This document shows, one piece after another, positions 44,909 through 54,082 of a DNA stretch of 64,000 nucleotides (position 1 is the first letter of the stretch; every line of letters begins with the position of its first letter). The translations under genes were made by a program, and so were the position numbers. The notes beneath the pieces were generated by a model that worked only from the letters and a program-made list of their open reading frames with translations, was not told the DNA's origin and ran no database searches. The stretch comes from an uncultured Fretibacterium sp. (GTDB lineage Bacteria > Synergistota > Synergistia > Synergistales > Aminobacteriaceae): contig CALEPX010000030.1 of the NCBI GenBank assembly GCA_937911045.1, positions 8,774-72,773 of the forward strand, in the 5' to 3' direction.

Positions 44909-45468
44909 TATATAAAACGAAGATTATGATTGCGTCAGATATTCACGGCTCAGCGTATTATTGCAACGAACTTGTGAAGGCGTATGAACGTGAGAAACCT
45001 GAGAAATTGCTTTTGCTCGGGGATATTCTGTATCACGGGCCGCGAAACGATTTGCCACGGGATTACGATCCCAAAACTGTTGCGAAAATGCTGAATGACT
45101 TGAATCGCGAATCCGGAATCTTGTGTGTTCGTGGGAATTGTGATTCCGAAGTTGACCAGATGATGATGGAATTTCCGATTATGGCTGAGTATTGCATTCT
45201 GTACGTGAATGGCAGGACGATTTTTGCGACACACGGGCACGTTTTTAACACTGCGAAAATGCCGCCGATTTCGTCCGGAGATATTTTGCTGCACGGACAC
45301 ACGCACGTTCCAGCCTGGGAGAATTTCGCCGAGAATTGCGCGTACTTGAACCCGGGGTCAGTTTCGATCCCGAAGAATAACAGCCAGAACAGCTACATGA
45401 TTCTGAATGACGGCTTATTCGTTTGGAAAGAGCTTGACGGGAAAATATATCACGAATATCGCGTGTAA
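44905..45468 (+). CDS. yfcE: YfcE-type metallophosphoesterase
   Basis: 187 residues. The binuclear-metal motifs are all seen: SDIHGS, GDILYHGP, RGNCD, THGHVF and LHGHTHVP. YfcE cleaves phosphodiesters in vitro; physiological substrate unknown. Coupled to thrB through ATGA overlap. Followed by a hairpin. Confidence 0.9.
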   Translation: MIYKTKIMIASDIHGSAYYCNELVKAYEREKPEKLLLLGDILYHGPRNDLPRDYDPKTVAKMLNDLNRESGILCVRGNCDSEVDQMMMEFPIMAEYCILYVNGRTIFATHGHVFNTAKMPPISSGDILLHGHTHVPAWENFAENCAYLNPGSVSIPKNNSQNSYMILNDGLFVWKELDGKIYHEYRV

Positions 45469-45475
45469 TATAACA

Positions 45476-45515
45476 ATGCAGCCAGAGAAATTTTCATCCT
45501 GACTGCATATTTTGT
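45476..45515. terminator. terminator between converging operons
   Basis: ATGCAGcCAG pairs with CTGaCTGCAT, followed by ATATTTTG; it separates yfcE from the minus-strand ATPase gene. Confidence 0.6.
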
Positions 45516-45534
45516 TGCAAGTTCACGTTCACGC

Positions 45535-46608
45535 TTATACGCTGAATTTCGCAATATTTACGCCATCACTTGCTGAGTAATCGAAATCTCTCATAATGCC
45601 GCTAAGAATTGACCATGACAAATCGTTATCGCTCTCAGCCGGATTGAATAACGCGCCATCATACATAACTTTCACGTCAATTTTCGAAGCCGATTCCGAA
45701 TATTCAGCCAAGAACCTGATATTTCCCTTAACAACCGGAGCTAATATCTGCCGGACTAACTCTTCAAACACTAATTGCAAACGATTCGCAATATTATACG
45801 GCACGAGATTTTTCGCGCAGAAATTGTCAATCTGAGAGACTGTCCCGGGGAAATCAAACTCATCAGGCGTAATCGCAATATCAAGAACTTTCAAGTGATG
45901 TATGAATATGCGGGTTTTTTCGCGCTCAGGATTTGTGAATATCTTCTCAGGCGGCGCGTCCTCGTAAATTACGCCCTCGTCCATGTAGAAAACACGATTC
46001 GAAATGCTGCGTGCAAAATTCATCTCGTGAGTTACGATTAACATGGTCTTGCCGGTGTTTGCGAGTTCGCGTATTACAGACTGAACTTCACCGACCATTG
46101 TTGGATCGAGTGCGCTTGTCGGTTCGTCGAAAAGTATCACGTCGGGATTCATTGCGAGTGCGCGTGCGATTGCGATACGTTGCTTCTGACCGCCGGATAA
46201 TTCGTCCGGATAATTCAGAAATTTATTCGCCAATCCAACCTGAGCAAGTAATTTCATGCCGTAATCATAAGCTTCCTGTTTCGAGACACGCTTGATTTTC
46301 ACCGGGGCAAGCATAATATTCTCGATTACCGTTAAATGCCCGAACAGGTTGAAACTCTGGAACACCATTCCCATTCTCTGACGCAAGTTCGGTACGTTGT
46401 AATTTCTCCGGGTGATTTCCTCGTCGTTGAAAAATATTTTGCCGCCGGACGGTCTTTCGAGCAGATTCATGCAGCGTAACAGTGTGCTTTTTCCTGTTCC
46501 AGATGAGCCGATCAGCGTTATTATTTCCCCGTCTTGAATTTCTGCGTTTATGTCTTTCAACGGCGTTACGCCCGGGTAAGTCTTTCTGACGTGTTCAAGT
46601 TTTATCAT
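45535..46608 (-). CDS. amino-acid ABC ATPase with extra C-terminal GHKL-like domain
   Basis: 357 residues, about 110 longer than GlnQ. Residues 1-240 are a full ATPase (GSSGTGKST, FQSFNLF, LSGGQKQR, ILFDEPTSALDP, THEM). Residues about 245-357 recall an RsbW-type HATPase domain: an N-box-like LQLVFEELVRQIL, then DVKVMYDGALFNP and a VNIAKFSV end. The N-box Asn is Gln, so ATP binding there is doubtful; a sensing or protein-binding role is inferred. Lies 15 bases after the fused permease gene; ATPase of that system. Confidence 0.85.
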   Translation of the reverse strand: MIKLEHVRKTYPGVTPLKDINAEIQDGEIITLIGSSGTGKSTLLRCMNLLERPSGGKIFFNDEEITRRNYNVPNLRQRMGMVFQSFNLFGHLTVIENIMLAPVKIKRVSKQEAYDYGMKLLAQVGLANKFLNYPDELSGGQKQRIAIARALAMNPDVILFDEPTSALDPTMVGEVQSVIRELANTGKTMLIVTHEMNFARSISNRVFYMDEGVIYEDAPPEKIFTNPEREKTRIFIHHLKVLDIAITPDEFDFPGTVSQIDNFCAKNLVPYNIANRLQLVFEELVRQILAPVVKGNIRFLAEYSESASKIDVKVMYDGALFNPAESDNDLSWSILSGIMRDFDYSASDGVNIAKFSV

Positions 46609-46623
46609 GATAATTCAGCTCCT

Positions 46624-49593
46624 TTAGTGCGTGTCAATTCCGCGCAAAATTTCGGTGGGTTTGCGATTCTCTGGCTTTAACCTGTTGTGAATTAGCCTCG
46701 TGAAGAAATTCAGCCCTCCTGCGAGAATGAAATATATTACGGCAACAGCTATCAATGGGAAAAACGCTTCGTAAGTTCTGCTGCGGACAATATCGCCCAT
46801 CTTTGTCAAATCCAGAACGGCTATATATCCCACGACTGCGGTAGCTTTGACCAGTTCAACGACGCTTGATTTATACGCCGGCATGAAATGTAACGCGGCT
46901 TGCGGCAAAATCACCGTGAAGAACGCTCGAATGTCACTGAACCCGAGTGCGAGTGCAGCTTCAGTCTGTCCTTTGTCAACAGCTTTTACGCCCGAAAGAA
47001 TCATCGCATAAACCGACGCTCCAAACGTCAACGTGAACGCAATCACAGCTACCCAGATTCCGTGAATGTCAACTTTGCTGAACACGAGATAATACAGGAT
47101 CATTAGCAACACGACAACCGGCATTCCGTGAATCAGCCACGCGAAGAAATTTGCAAGTGCGTTCGCGATAAAATTCCCGTTTCGACACGACATGTAAATC
47201 GCAAATCCCAACAACGTCCCGAACAAAATCGCCAGTACTGTGATAAGAAGCGTAACTCCGATTCCCTGAATGAACAATAGCCATCTGTCCTCACGCACAA
47301 ACGTTCTCTCAAAACTTGCCGCCAATCCGTCAGTAAAATCAGTAAAATGTGACGAATCTGAATTTAGAGCCTGAGACTGTGCAGATTCATTTTCCGGCTT
47401 CAAGATTATAAACACAGCTCCGGTTCTGTAAATCGGCTTCGAGAAATTCACAAGTTTTGCGCGCTCCTGAGTGATTACGATTCCGCCTCCGCCAAGATCA
47501 AATTTCCCGGAATTTACAGCTTCAAGAAGAGCGTTTGATTCAACCAAGGACATTTTCAGCGCGTACCCCCGTGACTTACAAAATCTCGCGAGAATTTCCA
47601 CGTCATAACCCACGAGCCTGTTGTCGCGAACGTATGAATATGGCGGATGTGTCCCGTGTTCAACGCAAGTTATAACGCCGTTCGTATCCGGTAAACTCTC
47701 GTAATCAGTCATGAGCTTTCGTGATTCGTCCGTGCTGAACCAGATTTCCTGCAAATTTTCGAGTGTGCCGTCCTGTTCGTTTGCGTCAAGAAATTCGTCC
47801 AGTTCTGATAGCAACTTTGCACTCCGAGCGCTCTTGCCTGTGAAAAACGCCGCGTCCAACGTCATGAAAGTTTCGGGAATATGCGTCAAACTCGGATTGA
47901 TATTTTCAATTACGATTGCTCCGGGTTCATCACGTGCGACCGCGTCAACCTGTCCGTTCAAGAGTGCCGTGATCTGATCCGCAAAATTGTCAATATAAAC
48001 GACTTGCGCATTTGGAAATTTTTCTCGTACTGCAAGATCATACGCTGTGGGTGCAGCCAGTGCGATTCGTTTTCCGTCAAAATCTCTAAGCGAGGGCAGG
48101 GATTTTTCATGCGATTTCATGACCAGCAAAACTATTCCGCCTTTGTAGCTCGGCACGGTGAAATTGACTTTCTCAGCGCGTTCAGGAGTTACGGCTACAC
48201 CACCGCCGGCAATTTCGCAGCGTCCAGCCTCTAACGCAGGAATCATAGCGGACAAATCCATCGTGACAATCTCAAGCCTGTAAGCGTTTTCACGACAAAA
48301 TCTCGCGAGAATTTCGACTTCATATCCAACGGTTATATTATCGCGCAAATATGAGAACGGTGCGCTCGCATTATCCTGAGCAAATCTTATTACGCCGTTT
48401 GTGTCGGGTAAATTCTCGTAATCCGTCATGATCTTTTTAGTCTCGTCATTGGCAAACCAGATTTCCCTGAGATTAGCCAGTGTGCCGTCAGCTTCAAGTT
48501 TGTTTATAAATGCGTTCAAATCGTTCGTGAGTGTGTTGCTTTTTGCCAGACAGAACGCCGTGTCAAAAGTTCTCATGTACTCGCGAATGTAAGTCACTTT
48601 GGGATTTTCGGATTCAACAGAAATTGCTTCGGGTTCGGATATGCTAACTGCGTCAATTTTCCCTGAGGTCAGAGCTGTCACCAAATCCGCGCGCGTGTCC
48701 AGATACATGATCTTCGCGTCAGGTATTGCGGATTTAGTCACGTCGGCATTGATTGAGCCGGTTAGAACTCCGATTCGTTTCCCAGCCAAGTCTTTCACAT
48801 GCGCATAACCTGAAACAGAATCTTCAGCACGAACTATGACGACAAAATCCGACGACACAATCACGTCTGAGAAATCGATTTTCTCCGCGCGTTCGGGAGT
48901 AATATGCAAATTAGCAGCAACAATATCAACCTTACCACTGGAAGCAACCTCAATTATACCGTTGAAATCGTACTCTTGAAATTCGAGCCCAGCTCCCAGC
49001 CACGCAGCAAATCTTCGCATGAGTTCTATGTCATGACCAGTTAGCTCGTTGTTCAGGTAGAACGCGTACGGCGGATTTATTGACACTGTTCCGACTTTGA
49101 TCGTAAATTCTGGCTTGTCGGGCAGAGTTATCTCGGGCATCGTGTAGTTTTTGTCGAGTACCCAGCGTTTATATATTTCCGCGAGAGTTCCGTCGTTTCT
49201 AAGTTCAGCGAGAAAACGATTCATCTTCGCACGCAAATCCGGAATTTTCGACACACGCGAAATACCTGCAGCAATTTTGATTTCGTACGGCAGCGCATCA
49301 GGTAGAACTTTCACACCCGTGAGACCTTCTTTGAACGCAGCATCTACCCACGCACGCTCATCGACCAACGCGTCAAATTTCTTCCCCTTCAGAGCTATGA
49401 AACCTTCAACACCTTCGATATACATGAGTGCAGATTTCGGGAATGAATCCTTCACGGCTTCACGAACCGTGCCATTTTCACTGAGACCGATTCTGTATTT
49501 CGGATCATTGAGATAGCTGAACGAGTTCGCAAAAACTTTCACGGGAAATAATAACAGCAGCAAAAACATCAAGCAAATTTTGAAATTTCGCAT
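46624..49593 (-). CDS. fused binding-protein array and amino-acid ABC permease, permuted lobe order
   Basis: 989 residues. Signal peptide 1-22. Order from the N-terminus: a lone SBP_bac_3 C-lobe (about 25-140; FDALVDERAW, NDGTLAEIYKRW), two complete N-lobe/C-lobe units (about 145-385 and 395-630; TPERAEKIDFS, TPERAEKVNFT; EADGTLANLREIWF, EQDGTLENLQEIWF), and a lone N-lobe (about 640-735; TQERAKLVNFS), then a permease (about 770-970) with EAALALGFSDIRAFFTVILPQA. The end halves could pair into a third binding site. ATG 49593 shares one base with the dapF2 stop (TAATG); GTG 49605 is less likely. Confidence 0.88.
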   Translation of the reverse strand: MRNFKICLMFLLLLLFPVKVFANSFSYLNDPKYRIGLSENGTVREAVKDSFPKSALMYIEGVEGFIALKGKKFDALVDERAWVDAAFKEGLTGVKVLPDALPYEIKIAAGISRVSKIPDLRAKMNRFLAELRNDGTLAEIYKRWVLDKNYTMPEITLPDKPEFTIKVGTVSINPPYAFYLNNELTGHDIELMRRFAAWLGAGLEFQEYDFNGIIEVASSGKVDIVAANLHITPERAEKIDFSDVIVSSDFVVIVRAEDSVSGYAHVKDLAGKRIGVLTGSINADVTKSAIPDAKIMYLDTRADLVTALTSGKIDAVSISEPEAISVESENPKVTYIREYMRTFDTAFCLAKSNTLTNDLNAFINKLEADGTLANLREIWFANDETKKIMTDYENLPDTNGVIRFAQDNASAPFSYLRDNITVGYEVEILARFCRENAYRLEIVTMDLSAMIPALEAGRCEIAGGGVAVTPERAEKVNFTVPSYKGGIVLLVMKSHEKSLPSLRDFDGKRIALAAPTAYDLAVREKFPNAQVVYIDNFADQITALLNGQVDAVARDEPGAIVIENINPSLTHIPETFMTLDAAFFTGKSARSAKLLSELDEFLDANEQDGTLENLQEIWFSTDESRKLMTDYESLPDTNGVITCVEHGTHPPYSYVRDNRLVGYDVEILARFCKSRGYALKMSLVESNALLEAVNSGKFDLGGGGIVITQERAKLVNFSKPIYRTGAVFIILKPENESAQSQALNSDSSHFTDFTDGLAASFERTFVREDRWLLFIQGIGVTLLITVLAILFGTLLGFAIYMSCRNGNFIANALANFFAWLIHGMPVVVLLMILYYLVFSKVDIHGIWVAVIAFTLTFGASVYAMILSGVKAVDKGQTEAALALGFSDIRAFFTVILPQAALHFMPAYKSSVVELVKATAVVGYIAVLDLTKMGDIVRSRTYEAFFPLIAVAVIYFILAGGLNFFTRLIHNRLKPENRKPTEILRGIDTH

Positions 49594-50432
49594 TATGACA
49601 GCCACTCTCCCGAAAAAACTTCCACAGCAGACCCGATTAAGAAGCAGTGATTATCATCAGCAACACGTATTCGCAAATCTCCGCCCCTGAGATGCACGAG
49701 AACTTCACGATTCAATTTTCCCGCGAGAAAACCTGCATAAACCGACGCTGTAGCACCCGTTCCGCAAGCCATCGTCTCACCACAGCCACGCTCGAATACA
49801 CGCATACTTATCTCGTCACGCGAAATTATCTCGACAAAATCTGACGTAGTTCGTTCAGGGAAACGTTCGTGATTCTCGAAGTAAACGCCTTCCCGAGAAA
49901 AATCTGAAGCAGCCCACGAATTTATACTCGCAATCTCCGGATTATCCTGTGCAAAGTAAATTGCGTGAGGTGTTCCGGTATCTATGCCAAAGAATCTCAG
50001 CTGCTTGTTATTGACGTTGATTTGTTCAGGGAGTTCGCTGGTTACGACTGGAACGCCCATGTCTACGGAAATGATTTGCACTTTGCCGTCACGAACCTCA
50101 AGAGAGATTTTTTTCACGCCGACCGGAGTATCAACAGAAATTTCGCGTCTGTCATGTGAGACAAGTCCGTGTTCGTAGATATATTTCGCAACGCATCGAA
50201 TGCCGTTTCCGCACATAGTGTCAGGTGAACCGTCTGAGTTATAAATCTGCATGAAAGCATCAGCTCGTTCAGGGTTTTTGACCGGCAAAATCAGAATCAA
50301 TCCGTCCGCACCGATTCCGTCACGACGATCGCAAACTTTCAGCGCAATTTCGCCCGGGTTAGTGACGTTCTCATCAAAACAGTTCACGATTACGAAATCA
50401 TTTTTGCAACCGTGCATTTTCGTAAAACGCAT
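49593..50432 (-). CDS. DapF-family epimerase/racemase paralogue, probably changed substrate
   Basis: 279 residues with both catalytic Cys, C74 (MCGNGIRC) and C223 (MACGTGATA), so isomerase chemistry is likely kept. Against the 35130 copy and known DapF, the Asn of GNPH is Thr154 and the Asn of ERVN is Thr196; in DapF these contact the distal end of diaminopimelate. HGCGND is HGCKND. DapF-fold racemases with other substrates are known (CntK on histidine). It is coupled by TAATG to the transporter genes, suggesting it acts on an imported amino acid. It could still be a DAP epimerase. Confidence 0.8.
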   Translation of the reverse strand: MRFTKMHGCKNDFVIVNCFDENVTNPGEIALKVCDRRDGIGADGLILILPVKNPERADAFMQIYNSDGSPDTMCGNGIRCVAKYIYEHGLVSHDRREISVDTPVGVKKISLEVRDGKVQIISVDMGVPVVTSELPEQINVNNKQLRFFGIDTGTPHAIYFAQDNPEIASINSWAASDFSREGVYFENHERFPERTTSDFVEIISRDEISMRVFERGCGETMACGTGATASVYAGFLAGKLNREVLVHLRGGDLRIRVADDNHCFLIGSAVEVFSGEWLS

Positions 50433-50545
50433 TAATACTCACACTCCATTCAAACTCGCTACATATTATCACAAATTATCAAAAATTCCTGATATAATTC
50501 CGGTGACGTATAAATTTATTACGAAGGGGCGTTTGGCGATAATCA

Positions 50546-50740
50546 ATGGTGAAAGTAAACGGCGAATTAGTGGACATCGACGGTAAATCCGTTGGCGAAT
50601 ATATCGAAGCTGCGAGTTATGACAGAATGCGCGTGGCTGTCGAGTTGAACGGGAATATTCTGCCGAAATCCGAATATGATAACACGCACTTGCAAAACGG
50701 CGATAATGTTGAAATCGTAAGTTTCGTAGGGGGTGGTTAA
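50546..50740 (+). CDS. thiS: sulfur carrier protein ThiS
   Basis: 64 residues, ubiquitin-like, ending VSFVGGG; the terminal GG is adenylated by ThiF and carries sulfur for the thiazole ring. ATG 50546 lacks a close ribosome site (AAGGGG is about 18 bases ahead); GTG 50549 is possible. A TATAAT at 50493 is the likely -10. Opens thiS-F-G-H-E. No TPP riboswitch is evident in the short leader. Confidence 0.9.
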   Translation: MVKVNGELVDIDGKSVGEYIEAASYDRMRVAVELNGNILPKSEYDNTHLQNGDNVEIVSFVGGG

Positions 50741-50741
50741 T

Positions 50742-51377
50742 ATGCTGCCGTCAAGAGACGAATTTCTAAATGCTCTGGCGCAAAAACACGGCTCAGAATT
50801 GCAGGATAAATTCATAAACTCAACTGTAGCGATTTGCGGACTCGGCGGGCTTGGCTCGAATATTGCTGTGTCGTTAGCGAGGGCTGGTGTCGGGAAATTG
50901 ATTCTGATCGATTTTGACAGCGTTGAAATCTCAAATCTGAATCGTCAGCAGTACAAGCTCGCACAAATCGGGCTTCCAAAAGCTCAGGCGTTACCCGAAA
51001 ATCTCAGGGAGATCAACCCGTTCATAACGCTAGAATCGCACGCCACGAAAATTTCAGAACAAAATGCTCACGAATTGCTCAAAGATGCGGACGTTATTTG
51101 CGAGGCTTTCGACAATGCGCGTGAAAAAGCTATGCTCACGAATTACGTTCTCGAAAAATTCCCCGGGAAATATTTTGTTGCAGCGTCCGGAATGGCTGGA
51201 GTAAATTCCCCGAATGAGATCAGAACACGTAAAATTGCGAAGAGATTCTATCTTTGTGGCGACGAAATCAGCGATGTAAATGAACTGGGCGTGTTGTTAT
51301 CTGCGCGAGTGATGCTTTGTGCGGCTCATCAGGCTTTGACGGTACTGCGAATTTTGGCTAATATTGAACGAGATTGA
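50742..51377 (+). CDS. thiF: ThiF family adenylyltransferase
   Basis: Activates the ThiS C-terminus with ATP. 211 residues, shorter than E. coli ThiF and without paired CxxC zinc sites. GLGGLGSNIAVSLARAGVG binds ATP near residue 37; DFDSVEISNLNRQQY and DVICEAFDNAREKA follow. AGGGGG and the thiS overlap point to ATG 50742 rather than GTG 50733. Confidence 0.9.
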   Translation: MLPSRDEFLNALAQKHGSELQDKFINSTVAICGLGGLGSNIAVSLARAGVGKLILIDFDSVEISNLNRQQYKLAQIGLPKAQALPENLREINPFITLESHATKISEQNAHELLKDADVICEAFDNAREKAMLTNYVLEKFPGKYFVAASGMAGVNSPNEIRTRKIAKRFYLCGDEISDVNELGVLLSARVMLCAAHQALTVLRILANIERD

Positions 51378-51401
51378 ACTAGAATGAAGGGGGAATGTGT
51401 C

Positions 51402-52172
51402 ATGAATGACGATAAATTAGTAATCGCTGGGCACGAATTTAGCTCACGATTTATACTTGGCTCGGGGAAATACTCGATGAATTTGATCGAAGCTGCGGTG
51501 AAATATGCCGGTGCGGAAATAATAACTCTTGCTGTAAGGCGTGCGAATACGAAAGAGGGCGAGAATATTCTGGATTTCATACCCAAGGGCGTAACGCTTT
51601 TGCCGAATACAAGTGGCGCGAGAAATTGTGAAGAAGCTGTGAGAATTGCGAGATTAGCGCGTGAACTTGGCTGCGGAAATTTCGTTAAGATCGAGATAAT
51701 GCGTGACAGCAAGTATTTACTTCCGGATAATCAGGAGACTGTGAGAGCTACGGAAATTCTGGCGCGTGAGGGATTCGTCGTGATGCCGTACATGTACCCG
51801 GATTTGAACACGGCTCGCGATTTGGTGAACGCAGGTGCGGCGTGTGTGATGCCGTTAGCTTCTCCGATTGGCTCGAACAAGGGACTGGCTACGAAAGAAT
51901 TTATCCAGATTTTGATCGACGAGATAGCTTTGCCGATTATAGTTGACGCTGGAATTGGCAGACCGTCTCAGGCGTGCGAAGCTATGGAAATGGGAACAGC
52001 TGCGATTATGGCGAACACTGCGCTTGCTACGGCTGGAGATATTCCGATGATGGCAGCGGCTTTCAAGAGCGCGATTGAGGCCGGAAGAAAAGCATACTTG
52101 GCTGGATTGGGACGAGTTCTCACACGCGGGGCAGCAGCTTCTGATCCGTTGACGGGATTTTTGCGCGATTGA
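51402..52172 (+). CDS. thiG: thiazole synthase
   Basis: TIM-barrel enzyme that forms the thiazole phosphate from DXP, ThiS-thiocarboxylate and dehydroglycine. 256 residues: FSSRFILGSGKY near the start (Lys for the imine is in the EIITLAVRR/KIEIMRD region), MPLASPIGSNKG, VDAGIGRPSQA. AAGGGGG before ATG 51402 is better than the earlier in-frame ATG 51384. Confidence 0.93.
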   Translation: MNDDKLVIAGHEFSSRFILGSGKYSMNLIEAAVKYAGAEIITLAVRRANTKEGENILDFIPKGVTLLPNTSGARNCEEAVRIARLARELGCGNFVKIEIMRDSKYLLPDNQETVRATEILAREGFVVMPYMYPDLNTARDLVNAGAACVMPLASPIGSNKGLATKEFIQILIDEIALPIIVDAGIGRPSQACEAMEMGTAAIMANTALATAGDIPMMAAAFKSAIEAGRKAYLAGLGRVLTRGAAASDPLTGFLRD

Positions 52173-52187
52173 TTAACGGGTGATGTT

Positions 52188-53438
52188 ATGCAGAATTTTT
52201 TCGTTGACTCAGAATTTTTATCGCAAAAGGCTCTCGAACGCAAACACAAACTCGAATCCGATGCGTCATGCCGAACAAATCATATGCAGTACATGCCCGG
52301 AATGGAAATTATTAACTCGGACGTGTATGAAAGCGTAATGTCACACGTGAACAGCTACGATTACGCGAAATACTCAGCCAAGGACGTGAACTCAGCACTC
52401 GAACACGAAACTTGCAGCATTGAAGATTTCAAAGCATTATTATCACCGGCAGCCAAGAATTTTCTCGAACATATGGCAAGACGCGCACGCCTCGAAACCA
52501 GCAAACATTTCGGAAACACCGTGTATTTATTCACGCCGTTGTACATTGCGAATTACTGCGAGAATTATTGCGTGTATTGCGGCTTTAATTGCTATAATCA
52601 CATCAGGCGCATGAAATTATCGCTCGAACAAATCGATCACGAGATGCAGATTATCGCAAATTCCGGCATGGAAGAAATATTAATCTTGACGGGCGAAAGT
52701 CGATCCCAAAGCAGCGTTGAATATATCGGTGAAGCCTGCAAACTCGCACGGAAATATTTCAGAATGGTCGGGCTGGAAATTTATCCGGTGAACACGGACG
52801 AGTACGCGTATTTACACGAATGCGGTGCTGATTACGTCACGGTTTTTCAGGAGACGTATGATTCAGAAAAATACGAGAATTTGCACCTGTTCGGACATAA
52901 ACGCGTTTACCCGTACAGATTTGATTCTCAGGAAAGAGCTTTGCGCGGAGGAATGAGAGGTGTAGCGTTCTCGGCGTTGCTAGGCTTGTCGGATTTCAGG
53001 CGAGATGCTTTGGCTACGGCACTGCACGCGTATTATTTGCAGCGGAAATATCCACAGGCTGAGATTTCGCTTTCGTGTCCGAGATTGCGCCCGATTATAA
53101 ACAACGACAAGATTAATCCGATGGACGTTCACGAGAAAGAATTGTGTCAGATTTTGTGCGCGTATAGAATTTTTCTGCCATTCGCAGGAATAACAGTTTC
53201 GTCAAGAGAGAGCGCGAGTTTCCGTGACGGCATCGTGAAAATTGCGGCGACGAAAGTTTCAGCAGGTGTTTCGACTGGAATTGGCGATCATGAGAGCAAG
53301 TACACCGGCAAAGAATCCCAGTCTCAGGAAGGTGACGAGCAATTTGAGATTAGCGATTCACGCAGCTTTGACAGAATGTATCAGGATATGTCGAGTGAAG
53401 GCTTGCAACCGGTTTTGAATGATTATTTATACGTGTGA
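52188..53438 (+). CDS. thiH: 2-iminoacetate synthase
   Basis: Radical SAM enzyme that splits tyrosine to give dehydroglycine for ThiG. 416 residues with the CENYCVYCGF cluster motif near residue 122. ThiH rather than ThiO indicates an anaerobic route. The last 40 residues are charged. Its stop overlaps the thiE reading frame. Confidence 0.94.
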   Translation: MQNFFVDSEFLSQKALERKHKLESDASCRTNHMQYMPGMEIINSDVYESVMSHVNSYDYAKYSAKDVNSALEHETCSIEDFKALLSPAAKNFLEHMARRARLETSKHFGNTVYLFTPLYIANYCENYCVYCGFNCYNHIRRMKLSLEQIDHEMQIIANSGMEEILILTGESRSQSSVEYIGEACKLARKYFRMVGLEIYPVNTDEYAYLHECGADYVTVFQETYDSEKYENLHLFGHKRVYPYRFDSQERALRGGMRGVAFSALLGLSDFRRDALATALHAYYLQRKYPQAEISLSCPRLRPIINNDKINPMDVHEKELCQILCAYRIFLPFAGITVSSRESASFRDGIVKIAATKVSAGVSTGIGDHESKYTGKESQSQEGDEQFEISDSRSFDRMYQDMSSEGLQPVLNDYLYV

Positions 53439-53443
53439 TACAC

Positions 53444-54082
53444 ATGAGAAAGTTTGATTCGACATTATATTTTATAACGGACAGTACAGGACTTGAAGAG
53501 GCGGAATTTCTTCGTAGAGTTGACGAGGCTCTGAAAGGCGGCGCGACTTTGCTGCAATTACGCGAGAAGGACAAGACTACTCGTGAATACATGTCACTTG
53601 CTGAGAAAGTTCACGATATTGCGGGAAAATATAACGTGCCGCTGATAATAGACGATCGTGTTGACGTTGCCTTGGCTGTAAAATCCGAGGGCGTTCACTT
53701 AGGACAGAGCGATATGCCCGTGAAGATTGCGCGCGAAATTCTGGGTGAGAAATTCATAATCGGAGCTACGACCAAAACAGTTCCTCAGGCTCTCGAAGCT
53801 TATGAACAGGGAGCGGATTATCTGGGGGTTGGCGCGATTTACCCGACGACTACGAAAGTCAAGACTGTATTAACACCCGTTGAGACACTCGACGCAATTT
53901 GCAAATCAGTTCCGATTCCTGTGAATGCGATTGGCGGTTTGAACGAGACTAACACGCATGTCCTTGAGGGCGTAGGGATTGCCGGATTCTGTGTTGTGTC
54001 GGCGATAATGAAATCACAAGATCCCAGAGCTAAAGCCGAAATATTACTCGAAATTGCGAAGAAACTGGTGCGTAAATCATGA
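53444..54082 (+). CDS. thiE: thiamine-phosphate synthase
   Basis: Joins HMP-PP and thiazole phosphate. 212 residues: LLQLREKDKTTREY, IIDDRVDVALAV, GVHLGQSDMP and VGAIYPTTTK. A GTG at 53435 is in frame; ATG 53444 fits the family start. thiC, thiD and thiM are not in the window, so the HMP supply must be elsewhere. Overlaps the next gene by 4 bases. Confidence 0.92.
   Translation: MRKFDSTLYFITDSTGLEEAEFLRRVDEALKGGATLLQLREKDKTTREYMSLAEKVHDIAGKYNVPLIIDDRVDVALAVKSEGVHLGQSDMPVKIAREILGEKFIIGATTKTVPQALEAYEQGADYLGVGAIYPTTTKVKTVLTPVETLDAICKSVPIPVNAIGGLNETNTHVLEGVGIAGFCVVSAIMKSQDPRAKAEILLEIAKKLVRKS

Noticed and set aside
50433..50545. TPP riboswitch ahead of thiS
   Set aside because: The leader is too short and the conserved CTGAGA and thiM-box elements are absent.
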